A DNA stretch of 64,000 nt from Ascarosepion bandense (taxonomy: Eukaryota > Mollusca > Cephalopoda > Sepiida > Sepiidae): NCBI GenBank assembly GCA_037127315.1, contig JBBBDQ010000403.1, forward strand, positions 1,080,501-1,144,500. The letters are read 5' to 3'. The notes beneath the pieces were generated by a model. That model did no database searches. It saw only the letters and a program-made list of their open reading frames with translations, and had not been told where the DNA came from. Position 1 is the stretch's first letter. Every line of letters begins with the position of its first letter. A program made the position numbers and the translations under genes. Positions 42,335 through 53,459 of the stretch are shown here, in pieces.

Positions 42335-42555
42335 ACTCAATGAATTAGAGCACGCTGGCTATTGGGCGTGTATAATGATAATATACACGCTAAAAAGTCT
42401 GCCTTCTTCTACCGAGCGCCCATAGCCCAGAGATAGAATCGCCGACCGACGCCAACTCAGTCGGGTCTCAATCCTGGGTTAAAAGCAATCGGAGTCTAAC
42501 CGTACTGATGAACTGTGATACAGCGAAACAGATCTGTCTGTGGATGACTATTTAC
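42335..42555 (+). mobile_element. tRNA-derived SINE, family B
   Basis: GAATTAGAGCACGCTGGCTA start, tRNA-like GCCCATAGCCCAGAGATAG and GGGTCTCAATCCTGGG, tail CTGTCTGTGGATGACTA. A second ATTCACTAATGAATTAGAG word at about 42638 suggests a following truncated unit. Confidence 0.8.
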
Positions 42556-42654
42556 GCTCTCACACCCTGATTGAGCACTCTGGAAGAATGGTAGATTTTG
42601 AAAAACAGTAGCTACTCTGGCATGTACGCATCGCTCATTCACTAATGAATTAGA

Positions 42655-43075
42655 GGGGGTGTCGAAGAAATTATAAAAGAGGAATGGGGTTTTAAAAGAT
42701 AGAAAATAGCAATTAACGTTGCATTTAAATTTTTGGAGATTATAGATATAAGGGAAGTAAGTAAACTGAAGAGGCGGAAAGTGCGATAGAAGAAACCATT
42801 AGAGTAGAAGATGAGGTTATATTTAACTATTTCAACGGCAAAAGGGTGGGGCCTAGATGCCAATTTGGTAGCACGTTTAAACTTATGTGATCGGGACACC
42901 AGGGAAAAAAGCTCGTCAAAGCAGTTGCATTAAAAATATTTGTAGAAAAGACAGAGGGAAGCCACATCACATCGGTGAGAAAATGGCTGAAGTCGAGATG
43001 CCAAGTCAAGACCGATAATATTGCAGATCGTAAAGCTTTTTTTTCAAAACATCTTCAAGCGTTCCAACCTTCAGT
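42655..43075 (-). mobile_element. old Jockey-group LINE 3' fragment
   Basis: Minus-strand remnants FKRATKLASRPHPFAVE and IFYSNGFF.RTFRLF correspond to the family's C-terminal coding region. It has lost the LINE tail. Confidence 0.7.
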
Positions 43076-43180
43076 TGCAGTTTTTACCCCCCCCCCCCCC
43101 AAAAAAAAAATTATAGGCATTCGAATTTATCACCTTAATGCCTTTATTTATTTAGGTTGGAACATTAAAAAAAAAAAGTG

Positions 43181-43621
43181 TCGCGTTATTTTTTTGGGTT
43201 GAAACGAAAAAATCCCGTAGCATTCTTTCGGAATATTTTTTTTACCAATCTGAAAAACGGAAACCCAAACCCACAATAATTTAGAATGGTTAACTGAGTG
43301 AGTTACATAAAAACATGGTCGCTGGCCAGTAAGAATCACAATTCATTCACGTATTGTTAGGGTGTATAGTCATACAGGCAAAGGGGCAATCTTCACAATT
43401 TACATTTGAAGCTGATATCAATAAGATTCCGAAGCGTCAAATGGTCAACCAGAACTCCGGAAAACTTAACTAAAATCAAAAACTAACAATTTGTATGACT
43501 ATACACCCTGATAATACGTGAATGAATGATACGTGTATGACTATACACCCTGATAATACGTGAATGAATTGTCATTCTTACTGGCCAAAAAAAAAAACAA
43601 TTTAAAAAAATAACGCGGCAG
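43181..43621. mobile_element. nested inverted-repeat element
   Basis: Outer arms TCGCGTTATTTTTTT (43183 on) and its inverse AAAAAAATAACGCGG near 43604. Inner arms of about 55 bp (43327-43375, GTAAGAATCACAATTCATTC; and the inverse ending 43586). The right inner arm contains an extra tandem copy of ATGACTATACACCCTGATAA (from about 43496 and 43535). No coding capacity. Confidence 0.6.
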
Positions 43622-43719
43622 GTTTTTTTTTTTTTTTTTCACGAATCAATCAGAGCTTTCTTCGACAAACGGAGACTCTCCTGAAAAAAAAAAAAATAGA
43701 CGATACAAAGTACCCGATC

Positions 43720-44260
43720 CTGCGGTGGCGTGGGCATGGTAAATTTTGATACTTCGTCCGAATGTACGCCACGTTAAACCCGACATTGTGCTACATCCCA
43801 TCTAAGTGGGGAGACTTTGGGTAAATATCCCAAGTTCCGAGGGAGCTCGCAATTGTAAAGCTCTCTGCCTTTTGGGTAGAGTACGACTCAGTGAGGACTA
43901 TGGACGGAGACTCAGCAGAAAAAAAAATAATGCAAAGTGTCCAATCCCACGTATGCGGGGCCTGAGAAATTTTTGCCAGAGTGTACGTGCTCGGAAACCC
44001 TACGTTAAATCCGACTTTGTGTCATATCTCGTCACCCTTGAAGATGACTTGGATAAATATCTAGATTTCCGAGAGAGTTCTGATAGAGTGTTCGTTAAGC
44101 TATTGTTGAGGTCACTCGAGAAATTATATCCGTCAGTGTTGAGTTATAACAGTGGCGATAAAGAATCGAAATTTATACGGAGAGGGAAAATACACCCTTT
44201 TTTTTTTTTTTTGCAGCGACGCACATATCAATAGTGAAGGCGAGAAATTATAATTACATA
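43720..44260 (+). repeat. two tandem units of the 18.5-kb repeat family
   Basis: TTAAACCCGACATTGTGCTA (about 43773) and TAAATCCGACTTTGTGTCAT (about 44008), about 230 bp apart, align with the GACCTTGTGTCACATCTCGC words at 18.6-19.4 kb. The region leads into a gag-like start at 44318, so this family could be a Gypsy LTR/leader. Confidence 0.5.
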
Positions 44261-44317
44261 GGTGTCATTCTTTTCTTTTCTTGCTGTGCGTAAAGAAAAA
44301 CCCAGATATCCTTAAAT

Positions 44318-44640
44318 ATGGAAGAATTATTAGCTCAAGTGGTAAAAACACAACAGTAAAAACAGCAGTTGTTGGAATTCTAGAAACAACAAAAGTTAAT
44401 TGAAATAACAGAAAACAAAAAAGAAATAAAAATATGGTGAAAGAAAAAATGGAAACGCAAAAAGCATTGAAATCAATTAAAAAAAAAAGGTTTTACTGAA
44501 GAAAGGCTGCAAAAAATGACACTATGCAAGTTATGTATGATATCTTTGACGTACCAACAGCCCAAGAATTTGTTAAACATACAAGTATGAGTTGTTGAAA
44601 AAGGAGACGTACGGAAAAACAAGTGACTGACCCAAAACGA
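44318..44640 (+). pseudogene. Gypsy-like gag start, decayed
   Basis: ATG at 44318 begins MEELLAQVVKTQQ, stop, KQQLLEF, stop, KQQKLIEITENKK. A Q/K/E-rich coiled-coil opening is usual for Gypsy gag proteins of this kind, and FTEERLQKM follows in another frame. Two in-frame stops and later frameshifts. The family call is inference from style and position, without pol nearby. Confidence 0.4.
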
Positions 44641-44807
44641 AAGAAATACAAAGTTTAGTACGTGGCGAACTCACCAGAAAATGGAGGGATGAACACTAAG
44701 AAATAAATAAAATATTTAAGAAAATAAAACATCTTTAAAGGTGTGGGATGTTGTAGAGTATATAAGACACCCCTTGATGGAAGGCAAAAACTGCTCTTTA
44801 TGATCAT

Positions 44808-45065
44808 TAAAAGGCAGCAGTTTTGTTTTGGAGGCGTTAACATCTAGCAGTCATTTCTTGTTCCAGTTAACAATTGATTGAAGGCCATTTTCGAAAGTTA
44901 CTGTCAATTTTACTTTGTCGCACCCATCGGACTTACTATTAAGACAGGAATAAATAATTCTCTCGCCAGTATAAATACCTAGTTGAGAATTAATGACAGC
45001 AGGAAGATTGTTTATCATGATAAGAAATAACTCAAGTCTATGTATAAAGCCATAGGGTGTCTCTT
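44808..45065 (-). mobile_element. old Jockey-group LINE RT fragment
   Basis: AGGCAGCAGTTTTGTTTTGG, CATTTCTTGTTCCAGTTAAC and TAGTTGAGAATTAATGACAG align in order with 6.0-5.9 kb and 62.75-62.95 kb. The palm region is decayed. Confidence 0.6.
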
Positions 45066-45339
45066 ATCGATGTGAATCTTAATTGTAACATTTTATTCTT
45101 CAGGTTGGTGATCGTTGTAGATTATCATATATTGTTTTCAAAAGGTTATCTATCGTGATAGCGTGATAAAAGAAACAGAAAACATGATAGGAATTATAAA
45201 GCATATTAGAATAGCGGTGCGGGTTTCCCTGAAACTAAAGAAAATATCAAGAAATATAATGACAAAGTGCTGATTTAGTGTCATACCTCTCCTCTCGTAT
45301 GGCACTGAATACTAGACAGTTTCTTTACAGATGAAGAAG

Positions 45340-45412
<73 letters not shown>
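45340..45412. repeat. (CT)n microsatellite
   Basis: Pure CT array of about 70 bp, the only long one in the window. Confidence 0.97.
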
Positions 45413-46015
45413 GCATTTTTTAATGTTCGGTTATAGTGAGAAGGCTGATTTAATCATATTTTGATGAAAATTTTAATTTTATTTTATTTTAGAAAACTGA
45501 AGATATCTTCTAATTTTGTAGTCAGATCTGTATTGCTGGTAATAATTTTTTTCCTTCGAAAATGTATTATGGTAATAATTTTGTTTCCTTAAAAAATGTG
45601 TTATGGTAATAATTTTTTTTCCCTTCAAAAATGTATACTTTTCTATAAAAGTTTATTTTTATGTATATATTTATATAAAAGTGCATTTTTATAATTCCAT
45701 AGTGTTTTGACTCCAGTTAAAGGTTAAGTATTTACCTATAGCTCGGACTTTCTATCTTTATATTAAATATATCAAATTATTCTTTAAAAATCCAACTTTT
45801 AAGCATATATAGTTAAATTATTGAACATTTAAACACTTTAAGGTCCTGAGTATGACTGTAAACTTCATCCAGCAACAAGGTCTCTGATTGGGAGGTTGTG
45901 AAAAGCATGGAACCACCTCTTAATGAATGTTGTTCCCAGGTCAACCCTGACTCGAAGTGGTAGCACCTGTTAGCCAAATCAGGATTGCTTGTTGTCAGTT
46001 GACCCAGACACTCGA
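45413..46015. repeat. dispersed repeat F, copy 1
   Basis: Two blocks recur near 50 kb. Block 1 (45413-45690, TTTAATGTTCGG and CTATAAAAGTTTATTTTTAT words) matches the reverse of about 49925-50195. Block 2 (45840-45990, CAACAAGGTCTCTGATTGGG) matches the reverse of about 50580-50735. No coding motif recognised. Confidence 0.65.
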
Positions 46016-46019
46016 GGGA

Positions 46020-46845
46020 TTGGTATATAGTGAAAACCAGATTTAAGACCGCAACGGCATTATGTAGATATATATATATATTTATATATATATATCGAAT
46101 AAATACAAGATTACAAGCAAATCAAAATTAAGTGAAGAAAATATCAGTTGGCTGATATTTCAGTAGCACGATAATATTCGTGTTCTATGTCCCCACGGGA
46201 CGGTGGTTTATTCAACTTGCAGCTGGTTGAATTTGGACTGACAGTCTTTTGCAATATCTCTCTTGTGGCAGGATATTTCAGCTTGTCTAAGTCAATTCAT
46301 CGCTGGTCCCGACTCACTGAATTTTGTTTTCCATTCCAGTTTTAATAAAAAGACGAAAAACTGGGGTGTTGAAGTTTGGGATTGGATTGCTATTTCCCCC
46401 TCCCTATATACGTCTTAGCATCTCGAAATGTAAGTAATATCATTTAACCATTTCGACTTTCAAAAAAAGGGGAGAAAATTTACTCCCTGTTATTGTCTGC
46501 CTGTTCTTATCAGCTGTCTTGGTAATCAGTACAAAGGAAATCCTCAAGGCCTTATTTTGACCTAGGGTCATATATCGTCAAAACCCATTTGACAATATTT
46601 TGACTACACTTAGGTAACTAGCTTTGATAAATTCGCTTACTTCTTCCAACAAAAATAATTTTGCACTCATTGTATCCTGGGATCTGTATTTTCCACTTAT
46701 ATCACCTCGGTTACTCTTCCCTACAAAAATAATTGTTTTCTACAATTTTAGAGAAGTCTCTTCTGATCTTGAAAATCACTTAAAATGAATACCAGCCATC
46801 TGAAGTAGGGTTACACTGTTTCTTGGACCACTCCAGAAAAAGGTG
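46020..46845. other. unassigned DNA
   Basis: No motif recognised apart from a TA stretch at 46068-46095. Confidence 0.5.
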
Positions 46846-46847
46846 CA

Positions 46848-47420
46848 GGACAACTCAACACCACCGACTGAGCGCCGAGACAACTCAATACCAAAAAACA
46901 CAATGGTTTTATAACCGAATAAAAGTAATGTATTAAGAATTAAAACTTTAATTAGTGAATATTTATCTCCAAATAAGGTATTTAAAAAGGTATTATGTAA
47001 AATATGAACCAATTTTTTTGTTTTTAGTTATTTTAATAAAGAAATCATAAAGAAATTTATTTGTAATTGACATGTAAAAAAATATATCACTAAAACACTT
47101 ATTTTAATTATTTTTTATTAAAGTAAATTGAAAACTGCCAAACAAAATGAAGTAGCTTTTTGTTTTTAATTATTTTTAATAAAGTAAATTGTAATGAAAT
47201 TTATTTTTGATAAAATAAATCGACATTCTAAAAACAATTTACTTTGCGATTTACTCTATTAAAAATAATTAAAAACAAAAAATGATTCATACTTTCTCAA
47301 ATGCCTTATTTAAAGAAAAATATTCACTAATTAAGGTTTTAATACATTATTTTTATTCAGATATATGTTTTTCTGGTGCTAAGTTGTCCTGGTGTTGGTT
47401 GTCTCGTCGGTGTTGATTTG
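46848..47420. mobile_element. foldback/MITE-like element with about 190-bp inverted arms
   Basis: Left arm from GGACAACTCAACACC and right arm from CAAATCAACACCGACG (minus) pair over about 190 bp, including AATTAGTGAATATTT and TTTTTGTTTTTA. The ends contain subterminal repeats of GACAACTCAACACC type. The AT-rich centre also contains inverted words. No transposase, so it is non-autonomous. Confidence 0.7.
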
Positions 47421-47429
47421 CCCCTTCCT

Positions 47430-48010
47430 GTCTAGAAAGTACCTAACTTCGACTACGTCGGTTCAGGCGAAAAATAGAGTAATTGCGCTGCTCAATCATC
47501 ACTTTCCAGCCTTTTACGTGTCCTTGTAGGGATTACATACTTTTCATCCTACAGCCCTTTTGCGATGGACGCAATGTCGCATGCCTATCGCTACTCTATA
47601 GTTACTCTTATGGCAAATAGACAGACGTGCTCCATCTCAGACATTTAAAGCCAAGAACCGCCTTGCTATCTCCATGTTACGCTACTGCTAGTTTTTTCTG
47701 ATTTTGTTATAATTCATGACCTAGTTTATCTTACAGTTCAGTAATAATGACAAAAATGCCTTTCAATACACAAATATTTTTGATATGTGCGCAAGTAATA
47801 ACGCAGACACCACTCATGGGGAACGAGGCGATTTAACGACGAGATATAATAGGCAGTCAGGCTTTACTGACAATAAAGAGAACAACTGAAGGGGTGGGGA
47901 GAAAGAAGGGCAGGTATTTTTAGAATGTGTTTCTCGCCAGATCTCTACAATGTTGTTTTTGTATTTACTAGCCTTCCCACGCAAGGCCAGATGTGACACA
48001 TGGTCATTTT
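47430..48010. other. unassigned DNA
   Basis: No coding or SINE motif recognised. Confidence 0.5.
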
Positions 48011-48021
48011 ATAGTGGGTAT

Positions 48022-48104
48022 TCCCGGCCATATAGCCGGGCCAAAAGATGTCTGTCTATTTTTCCCCAGTCGTGGTTCTACCCTTCGGCGGAACCACGAC
48101 TGGG
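48022..48104. repeat. two adjacent GC-rich hairpins
   Basis: CCCGGC-CATATA-GCCGGG at 48022-48039, and a perfect 14-bp stem at 48065-48078/48091-48104 (CCCAGTCGTGGTTC) with a 12-nt loop. Such strong GC hairpins stand out against the AT-rich background. Confidence 0.8.
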
Positions 48105-48129
48105 TTGTTTTTATATCAATCGTCTCTCT

Positions 48130-48590
48130 TTTTTAATCGTTTCACCCAAGCAAGGCAATAAGGCCACTAGAACGCAGGTGTTTACAGGAAGTGAAAGTGA
48201 ATGAGAATGAGAGGACTGAGAAGGGAGGGAACTGCGGAAATAAAATAAAAAGCAGGCTTGCAGAAAACAGAACATGGCGATTGACGTTCCATTAAAACTT
48301 TCGAAGACTCTTGTTGTCAAAAAAGCAAGAAATCAAAAGTGAAATCCACATCTGGGAAGTGTAAGAAAAAAAATTGTTAGAGAGAAAATGGCGGTTGCAT
48401 CGAGCTAGTTCATCAGTAAAACGGTTGGACATAGTTGCCAATCTGGTAGTACGCTTAAATTCATGTAGTCGGGGTATCAAGGAAAAAGTTCATTGGGACA
48501 GTTTCCATGAAAATACTTGTAGAAAAGACAGAGAGAATCCACGTCTCGTCGGTGAGAAAGTGACTGAAGTCGAGATGTCTGGTCAGAATA
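48130..48590 (-). mobile_element. old Jockey-group LINE 3' fragment
   Basis: Tail GCCTTGCTTGGGTGAAACG on the minus strand, then remnants of FKRTTRLATMSNRF and FLSNNFFSYTSQMW. The 3' UTR is shorter than in young copies. Confidence 0.75.
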
Positions 48591-48599
48591 AAACTCTTA

Positions 48600-49150
48600 A
48601 TGTTCCAAACGATAATCAGCGTAGAAATTATTGCTTCATTTTTATTATTATTTTTTTATTATATGTTGCTGCAAACTTTAAACCATCAAATACTCAAGCA
48701 CTCTTTGGTGCTATACATTTTCAGGGCATACAAAGTCATGGCTTCTTTTTATGTTTAATATCGCTAGATTTTACATTGACATATTTTTTCTCGGTGTCTC
48801 ATCGCTTTCTTTTGAACGTCTATGTTGGCTAACAGCCAGGGTTAGGAAACATATGCACCCTCGAAGAAAAAAAGTGAATGATACCTTCCAAAATGGCATT
48901 AGTTCGAAGTGAAGACAAACTATCTCAACCAGTAATCGAACTTCGATCGTCGGTGCCATTATCCTCGCTGTTAACCGTTAATATATCCGCATTTCTTTGG
49001 TATTACCTTATTTTTTCCGAGGAAAAGAATCAATCACATAAATTTCATTTATAAAAATGAAAGAAATATTTTCTGAAAAATTAAATCTTAAAGATATCAT
49101 TTGTATTGATTAGTATTTAATTGATTTTTAAAATTAAAATTTAATTTTTT
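48600..49150. other. unassigned DNA
   Basis: No recognised motif. An open frame to 48832 contains hydrophobic residues but no family resemblance, and its first half is LINE antisense. Confidence 0.45.
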
Positions 49151-49154
49151 AAGC

Positions 49155-49440
49155 AACAGATATTTGCGTGGAAAGTGCAATCAGTAAACCGAGTTCAAAT
49201 TCAGTGTTGGTCTGTCGAGTTCACTTTCGCACAAAGGCACACGTCCGGTTTTTTCTCGCCAGCTATGGGTTAAATAATAGGGTAGACTGAGTTCTCTAAC
49301 AACCAATCTAAGAGAAGAAAAACTCAATTCCAAACCGTGAAGGCAACAACAGGAAACCACTCCACTGACTTTCCCAAGATGGAATAATAATTACCAGATA
49401 AAGGGAGAGTCACGATCACTTATGGCCTGAACGGATTCAG
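49155..49440 (+). mobile_element. SINE family A-related subfamily, diverged
   Basis: GTAAACCGAGTTCAAATTC (box B region), GCTATGGGTTAAATAATAGG, and an AATTCCAAACCGTGAAGGC segment shared with 41.68 kb. Ends TCACTTATGGCCTGAACGG. Represents the same older subfamily as 41.55 kb. Confidence 0.55.
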
Positions 49441-49559
49441 CATTAAAAAGAAAAAATATATTATTTTATTATTTTGAATTAAATGACATCTTTTGTTAAA
49501 TAAATTGAAATTTGTTAAAAATATTTTTTCAAATGAAATTGAATATGCAGATGGTATAA

Positions 49560-49690
49560 CTGCTCGACATGAAAATCTAAAGAACCAATTTCGAATTCCA
49601 GTCGAGTTTCTTACATTCGCTTACACGCAAATATCCTTGAAAAAGGCATGAATACATCTCCTCCCTTTCTCAAAATTGTTAAGGCAAGTA
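49560..49690 (+). mobile_element. SINE family A fragment, 5' half
   Basis: GAATTCCAGTCGAGTTTC, GCAAATATCCTTG and GGCATGAATACATCTCC follow the body order; no head or tail. Confidence 0.55.
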
Positions 49691-49924
49691 ATAATAACCA
49701 TACAATCCTAAATATCCTCCAGCTTTAAATAACCCACAATGGGTTGATAAGTCATAAAAAAGAAAACTTAAATCAAAATGGGTCATATTTTCTTTGATTT
49801 TTTTCCTACACATCAGCTAAAATTTCTGTAATTTTTTCCTGTCCTATCAAAGCATACCTAATGACTTTTCTTCTTTTTAAATATTTGTTTGTGATTTATC
49901 TCTGAGTTTTGGTCAATCATTTTT

Positions 49925-50735
49925 GTTTTCTTTTCTCACATTTAACACGTAACAATAAAAATACACTTTTATAGAAATATATACATAAAAATAGACTTTT
50001 ATAGAAAAATATAGACTTTTGAAGAAAAAATTATTACCATCACACATTTTAGAAGGAAAAAAATATTCTCGGCAAAACATTTTTGAATACAAACTAGAAG
50101 ACATTTTCAGTTTTCTAAAATAAAAAAAGAATAGAAACAAAACAAAATCATTAAAATCTGACTAAATCAACCTTTTCCCGAACATTAAAAAATACCTTAA
50201 AACCCCAACTTTTTGGGATTAAATAACCTACAGAGGTTGATATGCCATTAAACAAAACTCAAGCTCCTTCCCGCTATCGATCCCGGAGCTGTAGAGGTCA
50301 ACCTATCCTGCTATCAACTAACTGCTCTGTGTCCAAAATCTATTTGTATAGGGGTTAACACCTAATTTGCATACTTCTAGAACCTTTCGAGCTCTCTGGA
50401 ACATTCTACAATCTTCCAAACGTTCTATTTCTAATTTTCTTATTTTTACGACTACTTTTTTGTAACAACAAGTAGGACTCAATAGAGTCCTTTACTACAA
50501 CTTTTCAAACGTTATTAATATTATTTTTATATATAAATGCATCCTCGTAACATTATACTTTCATAGTGTTTTGACCCTAGTTTGGTCATAGCTGGTACCC
50601 TAACAGGTGCTACCACTCCGGGTCAAGGTGGATTTGGGAACAACAACAATTAAGAGGTGGTCCCATGCTCCTCACAACTTCCCAATCAAAGGCCTTGTTG
50701 CCAGATGCAGTTTACCGTCATGCCCAGGACTAGAA
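49925..50735. repeat. dispersed repeat F, copy 2
   Basis: Both blocks of repeat F (see 45413-46015) occur here in reverse complement, but in the same left-right order as in copy 1. TTTCATAGTGTTTTGACCCT at 50568 also matches 45703 in direct orientation. Confidence 0.6.
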
Positions 50736-50885
50736 GGAAAGAGAGACAAGGGAAAGCATAATTGATTGGCTTGAGCAAGTGGATAGAAGAGCAGACAAGA
50801 GACAGGGGTAAGTGGGGGGGGTCCATGATAGCCTACGGCCTGAAGGGACATGGTACATAAAAAAGAAAAAGGGCTATGTGTTGTG
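50729..50885 (+). mobile_element. RTE-like LINE 3' end scrap
   Basis: GAAAGAGAGACAAGGGAAAG, ATGATAGCCTACGGCCTGAA and ACATAAAAAAGAAAAAG match the RTE-like C-terminus/3' UTR. An opposed scrap (CCGTCCTTTGTAGTTCTTAA) follows at 50925. Confidence 0.55.
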
Positions 50886-50949
50886 ACACTTCTGAGTATG
50901 AGCAATACTGAGTCTCCGCAACTTCCCGTCCTTTGTAGTTCTTAACAAT

Positions 50950-51840
50950 GTATTTTTAAAATATCTTTCCTAATCTCCTAATCTCTCTGTTCTGCTAACC
51001 ATTTCCACAAACTCATTAACAGTGGTGGGCAGGCCGGGTGTCAGCTTGTTCACTGGCGAGTGGACACCTTACATGAAATAAAAATGCAATAAATATACAA
51101 ACAGAAAATGGAGGTATTTAAAATGTCCGCAGAAGTTTAGAGTTCATGGTTGTGTAGTAGCAGAATGTAAAGTCTTTGTTTCTTCCTCTTTTTAGTAGGT
51201 CGCGACAGGCTGAGAGAAAGAGAAGGCAAAACGAATAAAGAATTGGTACTTAACACGTCCATTTTATTGGTGGTGTTTTATTTTTAAGCGGCGTGGTGTG
51301 AAAAATGAAGAGAAGGACGTTAGAAGAAGAGTTCGAATGAAATTGTGGCGTGCCGTACGTCCGGGTTGGCGTGGAGTGAAAAAGAAGAAAAGAAAATTGG
51401 CAGTGAGGGTGAGTCAGATTGAAGTTTCTTTATATGGTGAGATGCTGTCAGCTACTGCTTCAATCTGACTGACTTTGACAGGTTAGCGTCGTGGTTTAAA
51501 TAGTGAAACTTTTCATGATGTCAACTTCAGCGAGCCTTTATACATCTAGGTGTGAAAATACGTCATATATGAATCTGCTGTTTTTAATCCAATCAGGATT
51601 CAGAATTTGCTTTTTGCACTAACCTGTGAATTTTTCTTAGTTGGTTTTTTCCAAAATGTTTTTAGTTTTTAATTTCTTATTCCTATAGATATTCCTGCTT
51701 AACGACGAATTAAGGAAATACTCTCAGTTAAGTGCCAGGTGAAAAGACAACGTATTCTTGGAAAAAGAGAGAGACGGAGAGGCGACGAACAATTTTATGC
51801 CAATAAAAGCCTAATAAAAAGCAAAATCACCATATGGTTA
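50950..51840. other. unassigned DNA with one hairpin
   Basis: No coding motif recognised. 51413-51424 and 51458-51469 form a perfect 12-bp inverted repeat (GTCAGATTGAAG) with a 33-nt loop. Confidence 0.5.
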
Positions 51841-51845
51841 GTTTA

Positions 51846-52258
51846 GAGCCTTCGACGTGGAGTAATGGTTAGCAAGCTTGTCTCGCCAGATCAATTAAAA
51901 CTGAGTAGTGAGTTCGATTCTCATTAGGTGCTCTACACTTTCGACCTTGTGCCACATCTAAGCTACGCTTAGTTAATCGCTATATGGTTAGTTTAGACAC
52001 TTCGAGGTGGTGTAATGGTTAACAAGCTTGTCTTGTTCGATCGATTACGACTGAGTATTGTTCGATCCTCGTTGAGTACTCCATACTTTCGACCTTGTGC
52101 CACATCTAAGCTAGGCGTAGAAAATCTTTTAGAGCACTTCACCGTGGTGTAATGGTTAACAAACTTGTACCGCTAGATCGATTACGACTGAGTAGTGAGT
52201 TCGATCCTCAATAGGTATTCAACATCTAAGCTATGATTAATAAATCCCTATCTGGTTA
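51846..52258 (+). repeat. tandem array of three tRNA-like units, family C
   Basis: Units start at about 51846, 51996 and 52133. Each has a box-A-like GGTGTAATGGTTAACAAGC, a box-B-like GTGAGTTCGATCCTC (partly deleted in unit 2), then CTTGTGCCACATCTAAGC and a GCTTAG..AATC end. tRNA-like spacing suggests RNA polymerase III promoters. Unit 3 lacks the CTTTCGACC segment. Head-to-tail arrays of a SINE-like unit also occur at 41.8 kb. Confidence 0.75.
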
Positions 52259-52635
52259 GTTTTAACATGCCAATCAAGCATTCTTATTTAACTCCACTGA
52301 GGCTAGAATATGGCGGTTTGCAGAAGACTGTATGACATCAATGTTCTAGTTGAGTGTAAATTTGATAAATAAAAATGAAATGGAATTGATAAGTCCACAA
52401 AATCTGAATCCATTTAATTCGTTGTAAACATTCATTTTTGATAAAAATCAAGGACAAGTCTTCTATTAAACACTGTAGAATTTTAAAGTAGCAACAATCC
52501 TGGCAAATACACGATTATATTTTGTCACCGATTAGGTAGATGCCAAAGGTCGAAAGCATAAATATTACAAGAATGTTGTCTTTCTGCGGATCAGCGTCCT
52601 TTTAATACTTGAAAACTTAATTTTACGATGTTTTA

Positions 52636-53290
52636 ATCTGCCAAATACAGGTCGGGGATACTAGAATGAAGCAGGGAGAAAATTTTAAATACCTGAGAAG
52701 TGTTATAACAGAAGACGGAAATTGCGACACAGAAATGCGAAGGCGAATTGACATGGCGAAGGAAGCATTCCTGAAGTTGAGTAAAGTATTAAGAAACAGG
52801 ACAATTTCGGTAAAAACAAAGAAGAGAGAACTGGATTGCTATGTGTTGTCCGTTCTTCAATATGGCAGTGAATGCTGGACAATATCATCAAAGATGAAGG
52901 AAAAACTTGAAGCAACTGAAATGTGGTTCTATAGAAGGATGCTGCGAATATCATGGATCGAGCATGTGAGCAATGATGAGGTCTTAGAAATGATGGAAAC
53001 AGAAAGGAAATTAATACTGAGCATCAGGAAGAGACAGCTGAAGTTCCTGGGACATGCAATGAGGAAGGAGGGCTTGGAGAACCTGATACTAAGAGGCCAG
53101 ATAGAAGGAAAAAGAGACAAGGGAAAGTAAAGGATGATATATTTGAAGGACCTAATCAGGTGGATGATGGAACGAGGGTTGCATGGTGTAACAGGAGAAA
53201 ACGTGATAAGAGCCACCAGAGATAAGGAGACGTGGATAGCCATGATCGCCTCCGTCCTGAAGGGACAGGTCACATAGAAAAAGAAGAAGA
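52636..53290 (+). mobile_element. RTE-like LINE 3' fragment, best copy
   Basis: 5'-truncated copy with an open frame at 52666-53130, then a frameshifted C-terminus (YLKDLIRWMME-like) and a 3' UTR with CATGATCGCCTCCGTCCTGA and an AAAAAGAAGAAG tail. The catalytic RT palm lies upstream and is absent. Confidence 0.85.
52666..53130 (+). CDS. RTE-like reverse transcriptase C-terminal region
   Basis: 154 codons: MKQGENFKYLRSVITEDGNC, RRRIDMAKEAFLKLSKVL, SVLQYGSECWTISSKMKEKL, MWFYRRMLRISWIEHVSNDE and LKFLGHAMRKEGLENLIL. KYLG.I.TEDG and the YGSE.WT block are hallmarks of the thumb/C-terminal region in RTE-type LINE polyproteins. No start context is implied; the ATG is internal to the original ORF. 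The frame ends prematurely at KGK-stop. Confidence 0.75.
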   Translation: MKQGENFKYLRSVITEDGNCDTEMRRRIDMAKEAFLKLSKVLRNRTISVKTKKRELDCYVLSVLQYGSECWTISSKMKEKLEATEMWFYRRMLRISWIEHVSNDEVLEMMETERKLILSIRKRQLKFLGHAMRKEGLENLILRGQIEGKRDKGK

Positions 53291-53459
53291 ATCTGCATAA
53301 GTTTAACAAGTTAAAAAAAAATGACTTAGGATTGGTCACTTGGGCAATTATCGTTATCAGAACTTTATAAAGATTAAACTGTGGTGATACCGACCGAGCA
53401 AAAGCGATGAACCGTATGTTTGCACTCTCACGACCAAAAAACAAATGACCAAAACTAGT

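Noticed and set aside
48374..48832. 152-codon plus-strand frame with hydrophobic segments
   Set aside because: Its first half is antisense to an old LINE fragment; the rest has no recognisable motif.
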